A DNA stretch of 64,000 bases from Kangiellaceae bacterium (GCA_026196875.1 JAPHTP010000011.1:1-64000); one strand, 5' to 3'. Positions 54,084-63,825 are shown, counted from the first letter of the stretch. Made by a program: numbers and translations. Notes: a model not told the origin generated them from the letters alone.

Positions 54084-55641
54084 AAGTTATATTTGGATTA
54101 CCCTTTCGACTATTGTCTTCTCCCTCACATAAGAGCTCAATATATTCTCGAACGTGCCGCGCTATAGCTGGCTCTAGCTTTGACATACAAAATGGCCAAT
54201 TCCCAGACATTTTATTAATACTATTAGATAACATGTATACCGTTGGCAATTCTTCAAATGGATAAACTACCAAGTATCTATCGTGAAATGCTTGATTAGA
54301 ACTTCCACGATTAATATTAACCAGCCTGAGATTGCAGTTAACAATTTGTTTGACTTTCTGGATGGAATTTCTCAGTAAATCAATGGGATCACTTCCTACA
54401 GGGAACTTCTCACCTGTATCAGGATTAATGTCACTTAAACTAGTTAAAATAACCAAATCGAGCCCAGTCTCTTCAACTCTGGTTACAAACCTCTCAAATG
54501 CGTCAGCACCAAAAAAAGGATCGACTATTATTGCCTTCTTGGCTCTTCCTCCGCCTAGAAGACTCTGAATGTACTTTAGCACCTCCACTTCACATTCAAC
54601 CGATCTACCAAACCATCTGTCGTCACCTTTGGCATTGAACAGATCGGATTGAAGCTGCCCCATTTGCTCACCGAATGTCTTGTAATCGCTAATGTCCGAT
54701 TGAATAACTGACCTGTCAGTTGATGTTTTTGTGACAAGTGAAGCTTTTCGACCAAGTTCCTCACTAGAATTACCGGCACTCTTGGTTAACTTATCCTCCA
54801 GTGTAATTTGCTGGCTGGATATCCCCATATTGATGTTCATCTTTTCAATATAGTACTGGTGGTCTCGAAATATTAGGGCGCCTGATTCATCAAATAGCCA
54901 ACACTCCAATTCGTGACAATCTTCTGGCAGCTCTCCAATCTCAATGAGTTTTTCTCCCTTGTTTATTGATATCAATTTATGAAAGACAACGTCTTTTTTC
55001 TCTATACAAATAACATGAAGTTGCTGTCGACTATTTAGTAATGGTTCCTTTTTAGCTACCCGAACAACTGCACTACTCGTTTCGCTTCTCGAGCTATTTA
55101 GCAGCTCAATAGAGATTGATGAGTCTATCGCACCAGAAATATCATGAATTTCAAAGTTGCCAAGTTTTTTTGCATAATCTTTATCGAAAGGCAGGTTTAA
55201 TTCATCTTTAAGCTTCAATAATATACTTGTGAGAGCATCTAAGTTATTTTCCCAGAGTTCTATATCTGGAGTAGTATAAAATGATTTAATCGGTACAACA
55301 CTTTTACCAAAAGTCTCGCCAACTAACTTTCGTTCGTCAGTAATTGGAAAAGCTCTATTTAACGATGAATCCAATAACTCAAAATTCAAATTATGATTAG
55401 CATCAATCTCTTCTACAAACCCTTGTAGCTTGCTATTATTGATAACTTTAGAACAGTATTTTACTTTCCCTAAGCTGACATCAAAGTCTCCTTTGTCTTC
55501 ACTAACACACAACGGATAGTTTGTTGTAACTTGTGATATAGAGGAATATAGTAGAACTTCGCTATCTGAGGCTTCCAATACAGCAATCCACAGCCACCAG
55601 TCAGTTTTATCATTCAATATTTTGTCTACTCCGTCTATCAA
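54049..55641 (-). CDS. VPA1262-like protein with PLD-type C-terminal domain
   Basis: A 530-aa protein. The N-terminal half (WWLWIAVLEASDSEVLLYSS, then YPLCVSEDKGDFDV and IPIKSFYTTPD-like strands) resembles what is annotated as the VPA1262-family N-terminal domain. The C-terminal part (about 345-530) reads as half a phospholipase-D nuclease: AIIVDPFFG, LVILTSL, NQAFHDRYLVVYP (His-Asp-Arg in place of HxK) and YMLSNSIN. Expected role: nuclease or nucleic-acid sensor in defence. The name match is from memory. Confidence 0.6.
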   Translation of the reverse strand: MIDGVDKILNDKTDWWLWIAVLEASDSEVLLYSSISQVTTNYPLCVSEDKGDFDVSLGKVKYCSKVINNSKLQGFVEEIDANHNLNFELLDSSLNRAFPITDERKLVGETFGKSVVPIKSFYTTPDIELWENNLDALTSILLKLKDELNLPFDKDYAKKLGNFEIHDISGAIDSSISIELLNSSRSETSSAVVRVAKKEPLLNSRQQLHVICIEKKDVVFHKLISINKGEKLIEIGELPEDCHELECWLFDESGALIFRDHQYYIEKMNINMGISSQQITLEDKLTKSAGNSSEELGRKASLVTKTSTDRSVIQSDISDYKTFGEQMGQLQSDLFNAKGDDRWFGRSVECEVEVLKYIQSLLGGGRAKKAIIVDPFFGADAFERFVTRVEETGLDLVILTSLSDINPDTGEKFPVGSDPIDLLRNSIQKVKQIVNCNLRLVNINRGSSNQAFHDRYLVVYPFEELPTVYMLSNSINKMSGNWPFCMSKLEPAIARHVREYIELLCEGEDNSRKGNPNITYEWPENEQLSN

Positions 55642-55806
55642 TTTAAAGGCGCGGCAAAAGTGACAATACTAAAGCAATAAGTATGTTGTTAATATTAAGT
55701 ACCTAAGGCGCCTTAATACTTCATATCCTAACTTTGATCTATCGAGGCTGGCTGTTTATTTCATAACCATAACCAACTTAAGACAGTTAAGAAATATCTT
55801 AAGCTT

Positions 55807-57237
55807 TTATGCCGCCACTTCCTGCTGCAACCTTAAAGTCTCAAAATACTCTTCAGCCAAAATAGTAGTTTTAAACTCAACTTGATCGCCCACGATGCCT
55901 TGTACCGCATTCCTAATGTCAGATAACTTGGTCCTAAAAAATTCCTTTCTCAAATTAACGGCATTAACTCTTCTAGAAGAAAATTCTCTATGAAGCGCAG
56001 ATTCAAGAGCCGGTGCGTCTTCCACATAAATCATCGCATGAACATCAAACGCGAACGGTACGCTCGCATCCCCTAGTTCTTTAACCCTATCCATTGGCTC
56101 TAAACGACGTGTTAACCCTATCTTGTAAACATCTTCCCCAAATGAGCCGATATTGCTTATTACATAGACATGGCCTTTTCTAGTTTGCTCAGCCATGCTC
56201 TTGGCTCGTTCTTCTTTCTCTAAAGCTTCAGATAATTGACGTTCAAGATCTGCAATCTTCTGTTCGGCTACTAAACGATCCTCTTCAGAGGACTGAGAAA
56301 GCTCTTTCTTTGCCCTATCAAGCATTTCTCGATACATTCGCTCTTCTTTTTCTGCTTGAGCTAATGCTCGCTCATATTCTTTAACAGCTCTTTGCTCCTC
56401 CCTTATTTGTTCCTTGATTAGCCGTTGCTCTTCCTGCTCTTCTTTTTTCTTAAGGACATACTGATATTGAAGCCTACATTCTTCATACTTAAGCTTTACA
56501 TAATCCAAGTTAATTCCACAGTGCAACATGGCGGCTGACCTTTCCAAAGTGTTTGCAAGCTTTTCAATTCGCTCTAAAATCCTAGCATAATTACTTGGCC
56601 GAACTTTCCCGATCAATAGATCGCAGTCAATATTAAAAGCGGTTAGCATTAGCTTAATTTGCCCGTCTATAATTCTTCTATTTTGAACCTTGTCAGGAAC
56701 AATCATAACGCCATGTGCAGATTCAATAGCAGCCTTTGATTTAATTAGCTCTTTCTGGTTTTCTCTAACTTTCTTTATTTCTTCAGTAAAACGTAATGAA
56801 GTTTCATAAAGATATTCAGGCATTTCGAAATGACCGCACTCAGAATACTCGTCTACCCTGCTATACAAATCGATCCTTGAGAGCAACTTGTTTAATTCAT
56901 CTTTTCTTTCAGTTAGAGTAAGATCTTGTTCAGCAATATCAGTTTCTATTTTCTTTAGCTCTTCTTTATTCGAGCTGACACTCTCAGATAACTTATCTGC
57001 ATTCCTTTTTAAATCTTGGAGCTCTTTTGTTTCTGCGTGGATTTTACTAAATACCTTTCTAGCTTTATCAAGCTTTTCGCTAACCTCATTTAGTTGTCCA
57101 TTCTTTTCATTTACAGCGACAGAGAGTGACTTGTACTTATCTAATTGACTATCTCCACGCTTTTTCGTTATGAAGAAAGTTAGCAGTATGCAAACAATAA
57201 ATAATATTAATATTCCACCCCAAATTTCTATACTCAT
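55807..57237 (-). CDS. DUF4041 protein with GIY-YIG/T5orf172 domain
   Basis: A 476-aa protein: N-terminal membrane helix (about 7-26), a long coiled coil (about 35-130), the DUF4041 core (about 130-260, LYSRVDEYSECGHFEMPEY), a second coiled coil rich in Glu/Arg (about 260-365), and a C-terminal GIY-YIG-like domain (GHVYVISNIGSFGEDVYKIG, then RVKELGDASVPFAFDVHAMI and ALHREFSSRRVNAV). Such proteins are common on phages and mobile islands and are predicted nucleases at the membrane. One base separates it from the 103-aa coiled-coil gene. Confidence 0.8.
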   Translation of the reverse strand: MSIEIWGGILILFIVCILLTFFITKKRGDSQLDKYKSLSVAVNEKNGQLNEVSEKLDKARKVFSKIHAETKELQDLKRNADKLSESVSSNKEELKKIETDIAEQDLTLTERKDELNKLLSRIDLYSRVDEYSECGHFEMPEYLYETSLRFTEEIKKVRENQKELIKSKAAIESAHGVMIVPDKVQNRRIIDGQIKLMLTAFNIDCDLLIGKVRPSNYARILERIEKLANTLERSAAMLHCGINLDYVKLKYEECRLQYQYVLKKKEEQEEQRLIKEQIREEQRAVKEYERALAQAEKEERMYREMLDRAKKELSQSSEEDRLVAEQKIADLERQLSEALEKEERAKSMAEQTRKGHVYVISNIGSFGEDVYKIGLTRRLEPMDRVKELGDASVPFAFDVHAMIYVEDAPALESALHREFSSRRVNAVNLRKEFFRTKLSDIRNAVQGIVGDQVEFKTTILAEEYFETLRLQQEVAA

Positions 57238-57238
57238 A

Positions 57239-57550
57239 CTACTTCAACTCCATATCCACATATTGCTCTCTAGCTTTTTTCCTTTCCAGACAACGTTTCT
57301 CGTATGCTGAGTTAGCTTCTGCAATAGCCTGTTTAAGAGCAGCTTTCTTTTTTGCAGCTCTTTCTTTTCGCTCAGCTTTCACTCTCTTTTCTTGTTGCTT
57401 TCTGTACTTTTCCTGTTCACGAATTTGCCTGGCTTGTTCTCGTTCTTCTTGTCTTGACTGTTTCTCAGCTTCTCTAATAGCTCTTTTATTCGCTCTATCT
57501 ATCGCCTTAACGACACTTATTACAGTACCTAACCCACTTTTCCTACCCAT
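57239..57550 (-). CDS. Small basic coiled-coil protein
   Basis: A 103-aa highly charged helix (runs of EEREQARQIREQEKYRKQQE type) with a short N-terminal GLGTVISVVKAIDRA. Possibly DNA- or membrane-binding. Translationally coupled to the DUF4041 protein directly downstream (1-base gap). Confidence 0.6.
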   Translation of the reverse strand: MGRKSGLGTVISVVKAIDRANKRAIREAEKQSRQEEREQARQIREQEKYRKQQEKRVKAERKERAAKKKAALKQAIAEANSAYEKRCLERKKAREQYVDMELK

Positions 57551-57724
57551 TGTTGTTATCCTTCATTAACTCATTTTTCGCTTCCTTCAATCCGCTTACC
57601 ATCGATCCAGTTGGACCAGCCCCAATCCATTAATCACAACTAAAAAAGTAAAGGCCATTAAAAACAGAAACAAACACCTCCGGCTGCTTTGTACCCTAAT
57701 CAACGAAAGCCTCTATCTTGATAT

Positions 57725-58417
57725 TTACCCGTTACCGTTCATCCCATCTATATCTTCAATAATTTCTTCAAATCTCCTATCAATCGCCTCTACCTTATTA
57801 GTCAAACTTCGCGTTAACTCACTTATCGTTTTGTAATAATATCTATCCAGCTCTTTTTCAACTTTCGCTCCTAGCTCATCGGGATCAGATACCTGACTTT
57901 TAAACTGCTTGGTCAGTTCTTCCTTTTTCGGCAAAGACTCTTCTATAAATCGATTACAGGTAACATTAAGATCGCTCAAATCAATGTACAATAAATACCC
58001 ATGGATAATCTTAGACACTAGCTGATTGTCTTCAAGGAAATGATAATCCTGAAAGCTGTTAGCAATGGCTCGAAACACAAACAGATCACATTCGCTAAAC
58101 TTCATTGTGGAAAAGAAATTAATATCGTCGTAACTATGAGTTTTCGTGGCCTTTACAATATGCTTTCTAATCTCACCATGCCAACGCTTTTTCATTTCAT
58201 CGTTAAGCAAATCCAGTACGAGCTTCTTCTTCTCCTCTAGCTTTCTGTTATTTATTTCCTCTTGTTTGCTAATCGCTTTCTGAGACGCCCAATATCCAAT
58301 ATAGGCACCTGCTAACGCCGCCGCCGCAGAAACAACAATAGGCCAAAAATCATAAGACGCGTTCGCTATGCTCTCTGAAGCGGTCGCAATTCGTTCTAAT
58401 TGAGTCGCACCTTCCAT
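57725..58417 (-). CDS. Membrane-anchored helical protein
   Basis: A 230-aa protein with one helix near the N-terminus (about 24-46, WPIVVSAAAALAGAYIGYWA) and a cytoplasmic coiled coil (QKAISKQEEINNRKLEEKKK). Resembles small phage-island membrane proteins; not assignable. Same direction as the GIY-YIG cluster. Confidence 0.6.
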   Translation of the reverse strand: MEGATQLERIATASESIANASYDFWPIVVSAAAALAGAYIGYWASQKAISKQEEINNRKLEEKKKLVLDLLNDEMKKRWHGEIRKHIVKATKTHSYDDINFFSTMKFSECDLFVFRAIANSFQDYHFLEDNQLVSKIIHGYLLYIDLSDLNVTCNRFIEESLPKKEELTKQFKSQVSDPDELGAKVEKELDRYYYKTISELTRSLTNKVEAIDRRFEEIIEDIDGMNGNG

Positions 58418-58471
58418 TTTTTACTCCTCTAATTCGTTTAGAAAAATATCCCTTGAAACATAAAGGAGTAA

Positions 58472-59002
58472 CTAACACATACCACTAAATACTCTATTGT
58501 TTCGATTGCTACAATTTAACTCCGCCAACTCACCCAAACGCTGTTTATACTCCTTACAAAACCGACTTCGGCTCCCCTTCCCACCACTTCTAATAATCCG
58601 AGTCAACTCCTCTAACCGCCCAACAGTCCAACGACAATTAACAGTCTTTTCAGAAAGCAAGATTGAATCCGACTTCGCCGTTCTTACAAAATCCGACTGC
58701 CTTTGTTTCGATTGATTTCCTCTTATCCTTTTAGCTTTCTGAATAACTCGGTTAGCTTCTTGAACTGACCTTGAATTATCAGCAAACTGAAACTTCGACT
58801 TTGGTAAAATTGGAGCTACTCGGTTAGTAGAAGGAACTTTAACTTTAGGAGCTTCAACTTTAGAAGATGGAGAATAAAAAGATTTCGAATACTGACTCTT
58901 GGCTTTATCAAAACCAGCATTAAAACCAAAATACCAACTGGTGTAAGCAACACAAGCCGTAAAAATGGCGAGCGCAATAACAATTAAGATCTTCAACCCC
59001 AA
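58472..59002 (-). CDS. Small single-helix membrane protein (intact copy)
   Basis: A 176-aa protein: helix about 3-28 (MGLKILIVIALAIFTACVAY), a basic linker rich in Lys/Pro/Ser, and a C-terminal module of about 70 residues with three Cys (VNCRWTVGRLEELTRIIRS, FCKEYKQRLGELAELNC). Likely secreted or anchored with disulfide bonds. A decayed copy lies at 48912-49368, and their upstream regions are also duplicated. Family not recognised. Confidence 0.6.
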   Translation of the reverse strand: MGLKILIVIALAIFTACVAYTSWYFGFNAGFDKAKSQYSKSFYSPSSKVEAPKVKVPSTNRVAPILPKSKFQFADNSRSVQEANRVIQKAKRIRGNQSKQRQSDFVRTAKSDSILLSEKTVNCRWTVGRLEELTRIIRSGGKGSRSRFCKEYKQRLGELAELNCSNRNNRVFSGMC

Positions 59003-59169
59003 AACTTACAGTCCTACTTCTTCTTAGTTTCTTATTGTCCTAATTCCAACCCAACCAGCTATTTTTTCATTCCACTTCCATTTGTTATTCAGATCTATCT
59101 AAAATTCAGCCAGCTTTTATTATTAATACTGTTCTTATATTCTTCTTTACGTTCATTTTCATACGACAC

Positions 59170-59355
59170 GGAACCAACCGAGTATCTTTATAATAAAAAC
59201 CTAAAACAACCAATCTTCTCCAATCGAGATTAATTAAATCTCAAAAGAAAACCACAACAAAAATAGCAATGTTAAATTTGGAAAACAATTGATTAATATC
59301 AAATACTTACGTAATGGCTTAATTTTAATATTGATTGTAAAAATTAAGACAAAAG
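59170..59355. repeat. Intergenic direct repeat, copy B
   Basis: Partner of 49473-49656. CTTAATTTT (59318-59326) and AAAATTAAG (59341-59349) form the same inverted repeat as in copy A, and the GAGATT-AATCTC hairpin keeps both arms while its loop changes. Probably part of the promoter or leader of the membrane-protein gene. Confidence 0.8.
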
Positions 59356-59671
59356 TGACAAGAATTAAGGACTAGAGGCGAAACCAATTCTAGGATTAAG
59401 TTTCAAATTCTAACCAGCCACCTTGACTGATAAAGAACTCTCCACAATCTTCATAGAATCAACAAATTGCCATTGGCTGAAAAGCCCGAAAAAGAGAAAG
59501 CATTAACGCAAACAAATTTTTCCACATATCCCAAACAACCACTTGCACAATCAGTACTTGTTCTGATAGCTTATTTAAAAATCACCCACTTTGCACAGCA
59601 ATCGGGAGTTAATTATTAACGCGTTAATCAAGTTATTCCGATCTACCAAGTCTGTATTACAGGAGAAATTA
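59356..59671. other. Gap before the DUF4132 module
   Basis: Non-coding; the frame of the next gene is open from 59591 but without a ribosome site until 59661. Nothing else recognised. Confidence 0.4.
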
Positions 59672-60454
59672 ATGAGCGACAAAAAGTCACCTTCAACCTT
59701 CAGCCAAATCCTTGTTGGCGTATCAACAATGTTCTTCGGGTCGTTTATCTTTGCCGGCGTAATTGAAGGCTATAAAAACGAAGCTGGAAAAAACGAGAAA
59801 GTTATCAGCGACTACTTTCGTCCAATGAGAGTAGCCCAAACTGCATGCTCTGCAAGCCACAATCGGCTGTTTTTAAGCTATGGTGAAATGTCAGGAACCT
59901 ATCAACTTATTTATGACGAACTCCAGCATATGATGCAAAATAGGAAAGTCCGCAATAGCATCGACTATCAAGTTATCCCAATGTCTATCTTTAAAACCTT
60001 TACCGAGTTAAGTAGCGAAATTAAAAACTTGGAAAAAGAGGTAAAGAACTGCAGCAGCGAGTTATTTAATAAATATGAAGAACTTTCTCTTGTTACGGGG
60101 ACTTTTGAAGAGTTTTATGAATTCTCCAAAATTAGGGCAACAGCAATTAACGCTGAATACAAGAGAAGAACAAAAGAGTCCAAGGAAAAAATGGAGGACA
60201 TTGATCCTAATGATATAATGAAAATGCTTAGAGACATAACTACTACGGATATGAAGTCCGAAGAAAATCAGGCAATGATCTTGAATCAAATTGATTTAAT
60301 GTTCGAACCAACAAGAGATTTTTATTTAGTAATGAGGAATACTGAACACGAAATATTTAAAAAAGAGCAAATATTTTTCCAAAACCTTCATAACTTGTTT
60401 GCCACAGCAATTAGCGATAAACACTCTGACGGATTTATGGACTGGCTTATTTGA
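59672..60454 (+). CDS. Membrane-anchored coiled-coil protein
   Basis: Start at the ATG at 59672 (MSDKKSPSTFSQIL), with AGGAG 6 bases upstream; the frame open from 59591 starts with TTG and has no site. The 260-aa protein has a helix near the N-terminus (about 11-33) and a cytoplasmic or periplasmic helical part with possible coiled coils. Not recognised. First plus-strand gene of the module that ends with the DUF4132 protein, but 330 bases separate it from the next gene. Confidence 0.6.
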   Translation: MSDKKSPSTFSQILVGVSTMFFGSFIFAGVIEGYKNEAGKNEKVISDYFRPMRVAQTACSASHNRLFLSYGEMSGTYQLIYDELQHMMQNRKVRNSIDYQVIPMSIFKTFTELSSEIKNLEKEVKNCSSELFNKYEELSLVTGTFEEFYEFSKIRATAINAEYKRRTKESKEKMEDIDPNDIMKMLRDITTTDMKSEENQAMILNQIDLMFEPTRDFYLVMRNTEHEIFKKEQIFFQNLHNLFATAISDKHSDGFMDWLI

Positions 60455-60785
60455 TTGTTTGAGACAACTTGATTCCAAGAAAACTCTGTTGTTCGGCAGG
60501 TTAAGCAAATAGTCTACCGAGCAACTCGTTATAAATATCGCTTCAGTCACTAACGAAGTGAATTTTCGGGTGCTTAAAAACAAGCTTTCATCATTTTATT
60601 CGCAATACAATTTTGTTAGCTCAACTAAACGAATGCTTTGGCCACGGGATGAAGAGCATAAATCGCAGAATTGCCCTTCTCCACCCACATGTCGCATTTT
60701 CATACATATCAAAATCCTGCCTTCTTCCCGCCAACAGCCAAATTTGATATTGTCTCTACCAGAAAACATCAGGAGACGGACAAGC
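60455..60785. other. 331-base gap before the DUF4132 pair
   Basis: No gene; the plus-strand frame from 60558 has no ribosome site before 60771. Probably holds the promoter of the pair. Confidence 0.4.
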
Positions 60786-61187
60786 ATGCTGCACGAAAAC
60801 ATCCTATTGATCCGGGACGAAAATAACCTGGGAAAAGTCTACAACGAATTAAAGTTATCCTTCGACAAGGTCGAAGTAACCGTTAAAGACATCATCACTG
60901 AGCGAGTCTACCAGGAAGTGAGCGCCTATAACGAACGCGCCAAGGGATATGAAAACGCACTGGTACAACCTAAAGACGCTGAAATAAAACTCAACGAGCC
61001 CAGTAAAAAGGGACGTCGTCCAGTGAATGCGGAAAAACAGGTAGAAGTAGCACTTGCCGCTTTTGACAACAATGGATTTTTTATGCTGGTGGATGACCAA
61101 CAGGCTGAAAACCTGGACGACATAGTGACCATCAAACCTGAAACATCAGTCAGCTTTATTAAACTCACCCCACTGGTCGGCGGTTAA
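60786..61187 (+). CDS. Small partner of the DUF4132 protein
   Basis: Start at the ATG at 60786 (MLHENILLIRDENNLG), with AGGAG at 60771-60775, not the longer upstream frame. The 133-aa protein has an acidic helical first half and a basic linker (PSKKGRRPVNAEKQ), ending in LVDDQQAENLDDIVTIKP and LTPLVGG. Not recognised. It lies 10 bases before the DUF4132 gene, which has its own GGAGA site, so they are an operon. Confidence 0.65.
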   Translation: MLHENILLIRDENNLGKVYNELKLSFDKVEVTVKDIITERVYQEVSAYNERAKGYENALVQPKDAEIKLNEPSKKGRRPVNAEKQVEVALAAFDNNGFFMLVDDQQAENLDDIVTIKPETSVSFIKLTPLVGG

Positions 61188-61197
61188 GGAGACAACA

Positions 61198-63801
61198 ATG
61201 CTAGGACGGCTTATCGATAAACTAACCAAGGGCCCGACACTTGATGCCCATCCCGTCTATACGCCTATGTATGACGAAATCGAAGACTACGCCAAGAAAG
61301 ATTCCTATCTAAATTTTTACAACCGCCCTTCTTTTAAAGGCTGCGACGCGTATGACAAACTTAAAGCGTTAAAAGGTAGCGATAAAATTGAAGCCATGCA
61401 CTTCCTGCTCAAACGCACCAATTTCCTGCTGCAATTTTACAAGGACAGAAGCTATTCGGAAAATGATGACTCCCGCGCCTACATAGCCCACTGCTGGATA
61501 CTCGACTCACTGTTTCGTACCAAGTTTGAATTTCCGATTGATTATAATTTCGCCGATCTATTCGATGCTTTTTACCTGCGCAATGATAAAACCAACAAAA
61601 AACGTATCAACATTGAACACCGCCCTTTTACCGGTCTGACAATGCAAATGGAAAAACACCTGAAACGCCATGGATTAACTGACCGGCTTAAAAAAGACGT
61701 CGAACACATACTTTCCACCAGGCTGATGGCGCCAATCATTACCCAAATGAACGAGCCCAGCTATTGGGGGCAGGATTTAGGCAAAGGCATTAAACGACTA
61801 CAGCAGATCTTAATTGTAGATGGCGATGCCAGTAGCGTACCGCCTTTTGAATTCGGCACCGGTCGTTGTGGTGTGATATTGCGCGACGATCTTGAAAAGC
61901 TACCGCAGGAAAAGAAGCAGGACTGGTTTACCCTGTTCCATCATTTACATAACGCCACCGCAGGCAAGCCTAGTCAAAAATTTCTTAAGGAAGCCAAACC
62001 ACTAGTGGATGCCGTTGGTATTAACGAGTTCAAATCGCATGTGGTTAGCTGGTTTAATTCCCTCTCCAAATTGCAGACCTTCATCGAGAAACGCAAACAT
62101 AGCTGGGGCGGTGAAGAGTATGAAACCGAAGTGCATGAGTTTATAGAGCAACGCAGCTACAACTTATTAAAAGGACTGATGTGGAGCATGAGTCGTTTTC
62201 ACGACCAAACCTCATTGCAGGCCATTGCCGCGTTAACCGAAAAGTGCTTTCAGAAAATTCCAGGCATTGGGCCGGCTGCTGCCAGTGTGGGTAATGCCGG
62301 CATTTATACCCTGGCAGAATCGAAAGGCCTCGGAGGCATTAGTCACTTGTCCCGCCTGAAGATGAAAATCCGCCAGAACAACACCCAGAAATTAATCCAG
62401 AAATATATTGATGAACAAGCCGCCAAACAGGGAATTAAACCTGCACAGGTAGAAGAAATTGCCGCACCGGATTACGGATTGGTTAATGGTCAGCGAGCCA
62501 CTGACTTTGCCGATTACCAATTAATATTGAAATCCACCGGTGTCGGAAAAAGTGAGTTACAGTGGATAAAACCCGACGGCAAACCACAAAAGTCAGTACC
62601 AGCTTTTGTCAAAACCAAAGAAGGATTTAAAAGCAAACTGAAACGCTATCGTGATTTAGCCAAGCAGGTCAAACAGGCATCCAGCACACAAAGAGACCGT
62701 ATCGACCGCCTCTTTACAGAAGGACTCTCGTGGACGCTTGAGGATTGCCGGAAATACTATATTGACCATGGTTTAATTGGCCCCATGGCAAAAAAGCTTA
62801 TTTGGAATATTAATGGAATTCCGGTAATTCAAGTTGATGGACAATGGCAAGACCTTGAAGGTAACCAGCAAAACTTCTCAGATGATACCAAAGTGACGCT
62901 CTGGCACCCGATTGACTCAAGCGCCGAAGCAGTACTCGCCTGGCGAGAAAGACTTGAGCAACTGGAAATTAAGCAACCTCTAAAACAAGCCTACCGCGAA
63001 CTCTATATTTTGACCGATGCGGAAATCAACACCCGCATTTATTCAAACCGGATGGCTGCGCATATTTTAAAACAACACCAGTTTAATTCGTTAGCCTCAG
63101 TACGAGGTTGGAAGTTCCAATTGATGGGCGCTTACGACGACGGAAGAGATAATGAAGTTGCGCGTAAATATCTGCCCGAATATAAAATGACCGCTCAATT
63201 CTGGATCGATGAAATTATCGATGATACAGACTCGTTTAATGATGCGGGGATCTGGTATTACGTTGCCACCGACCAAATTCGTTTTGTTGATGATAACAAC
63301 CAGCCAATTCCGCTGATTGACGTGCCAAAGTTAGTTTTATCAGAAATCATGCGTGACGCAGATTTATTTGTCGGCGTTGCCAGCGTGGGTAACGATCCAC
63401 AGTGGCAAGACGGTGGTCCGGATGGCCGACAAGACTACCGCGACTACTGGCAGAGTTATTCTTTTGGGGATTTAACCGAAGTCGCGAAAACCAGAAAAGC
63501 CGTTTTAGAACGCTTATTGCCGCGTTTGAAAATTCGCGACAAAGCAAAAATTGACGGCAAATTCCTACACGTCCAAGGCCAGCGTAATGAATATAAAATC
63601 CATATTGGTAGTGGAAATATTTTAATCGCACCCAATGACCGCTATTTGTGTATTGTCCCAGGGAGAGGCAAAGATAAGAAAGTTGATACTTTGTTCTTAC
63701 CTTTTGAAGGTGATAATGGATTATCGATTGTATTGTCTAAGGCGTTTTTGCTGGCGGAAGACGATAAGATAACTGATGCGACTATTTTGAGTCAGTTGTA
63801 G
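61198..63801 (+). CDS. DUF4132-family large protein
   Basis: An 867-aa cytoplasmic protein. The conserved DUF4132 core is at about 596-645 (YRELYILTDAE, YSNRMAAHILKQHQF), followed by the C-terminal domain with VGVASVGNDPQWQDGG near 722 and IDGKFLHVQGQRNEYKIHIG. The N-terminal 560 residues are helical. DUF4132 proteins are often next to WGR domains or ATPases and have been proposed to work in poly-ADP-ribose-like or conflict systems, but no activity is proven. A terminator follows. Codon and base use look less AT-rich than the neighbouring island genes. Confidence 0.82.
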   Translation: MLGRLIDKLTKGPTLDAHPVYTPMYDEIEDYAKKDSYLNFYNRPSFKGCDAYDKLKALKGSDKIEAMHFLLKRTNFLLQFYKDRSYSENDDSRAYIAHCWILDSLFRTKFEFPIDYNFADLFDAFYLRNDKTNKKRINIEHRPFTGLTMQMEKHLKRHGLTDRLKKDVEHILSTRLMAPIITQMNEPSYWGQDLGKGIKRLQQILIVDGDASSVPPFEFGTGRCGVILRDDLEKLPQEKKQDWFTLFHHLHNATAGKPSQKFLKEAKPLVDAVGINEFKSHVVSWFNSLSKLQTFIEKRKHSWGGEEYETEVHEFIEQRSYNLLKGLMWSMSRFHDQTSLQAIAALTEKCFQKIPGIGPAAASVGNAGIYTLAESKGLGGISHLSRLKMKIRQNNTQKLIQKYIDEQAAKQGIKPAQVEEIAAPDYGLVNGQRATDFADYQLILKSTGVGKSELQWIKPDGKPQKSVPAFVKTKEGFKSKLKRYRDLAKQVKQASSTQRDRIDRLFTEGLSWTLEDCRKYYIDHGLIGPMAKKLIWNINGIPVIQVDGQWQDLEGNQQNFSDDTKVTLWHPIDSSAEAVLAWRERLEQLEIKQPLKQAYRELYILTDAEINTRIYSNRMAAHILKQHQFNSLASVRGWKFQLMGAYDDGRDNEVARKYLPEYKMTAQFWIDEIIDDTDSFNDAGIWYYVATDQIRFVDDNNQPIPLIDVPKLVLSEIMRDADLFVGVASVGNDPQWQDGGPDGRQDYRDYWQSYSFGDLTEVAKTRKAVLERLLPRLKIRDKAKIDGKFLHVQGQRNEYKIHIGSGNILIAPNDRYLCIVPGRGKDKKVDTLFLPFEGDNGLSIVLSKAFLLAEDDKITDATILSQL

Positions 63802-63825
63802 GTTATTAAAAATTGTAGACCAATC

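Noticed and set aside
60558-60785. Longer N-terminus for the DUF4132 partner
   Set aside because: The extra 76 codons have no ribosome site at their start and low-complexity composition, while AGGAG precedes the ATG at 60786.
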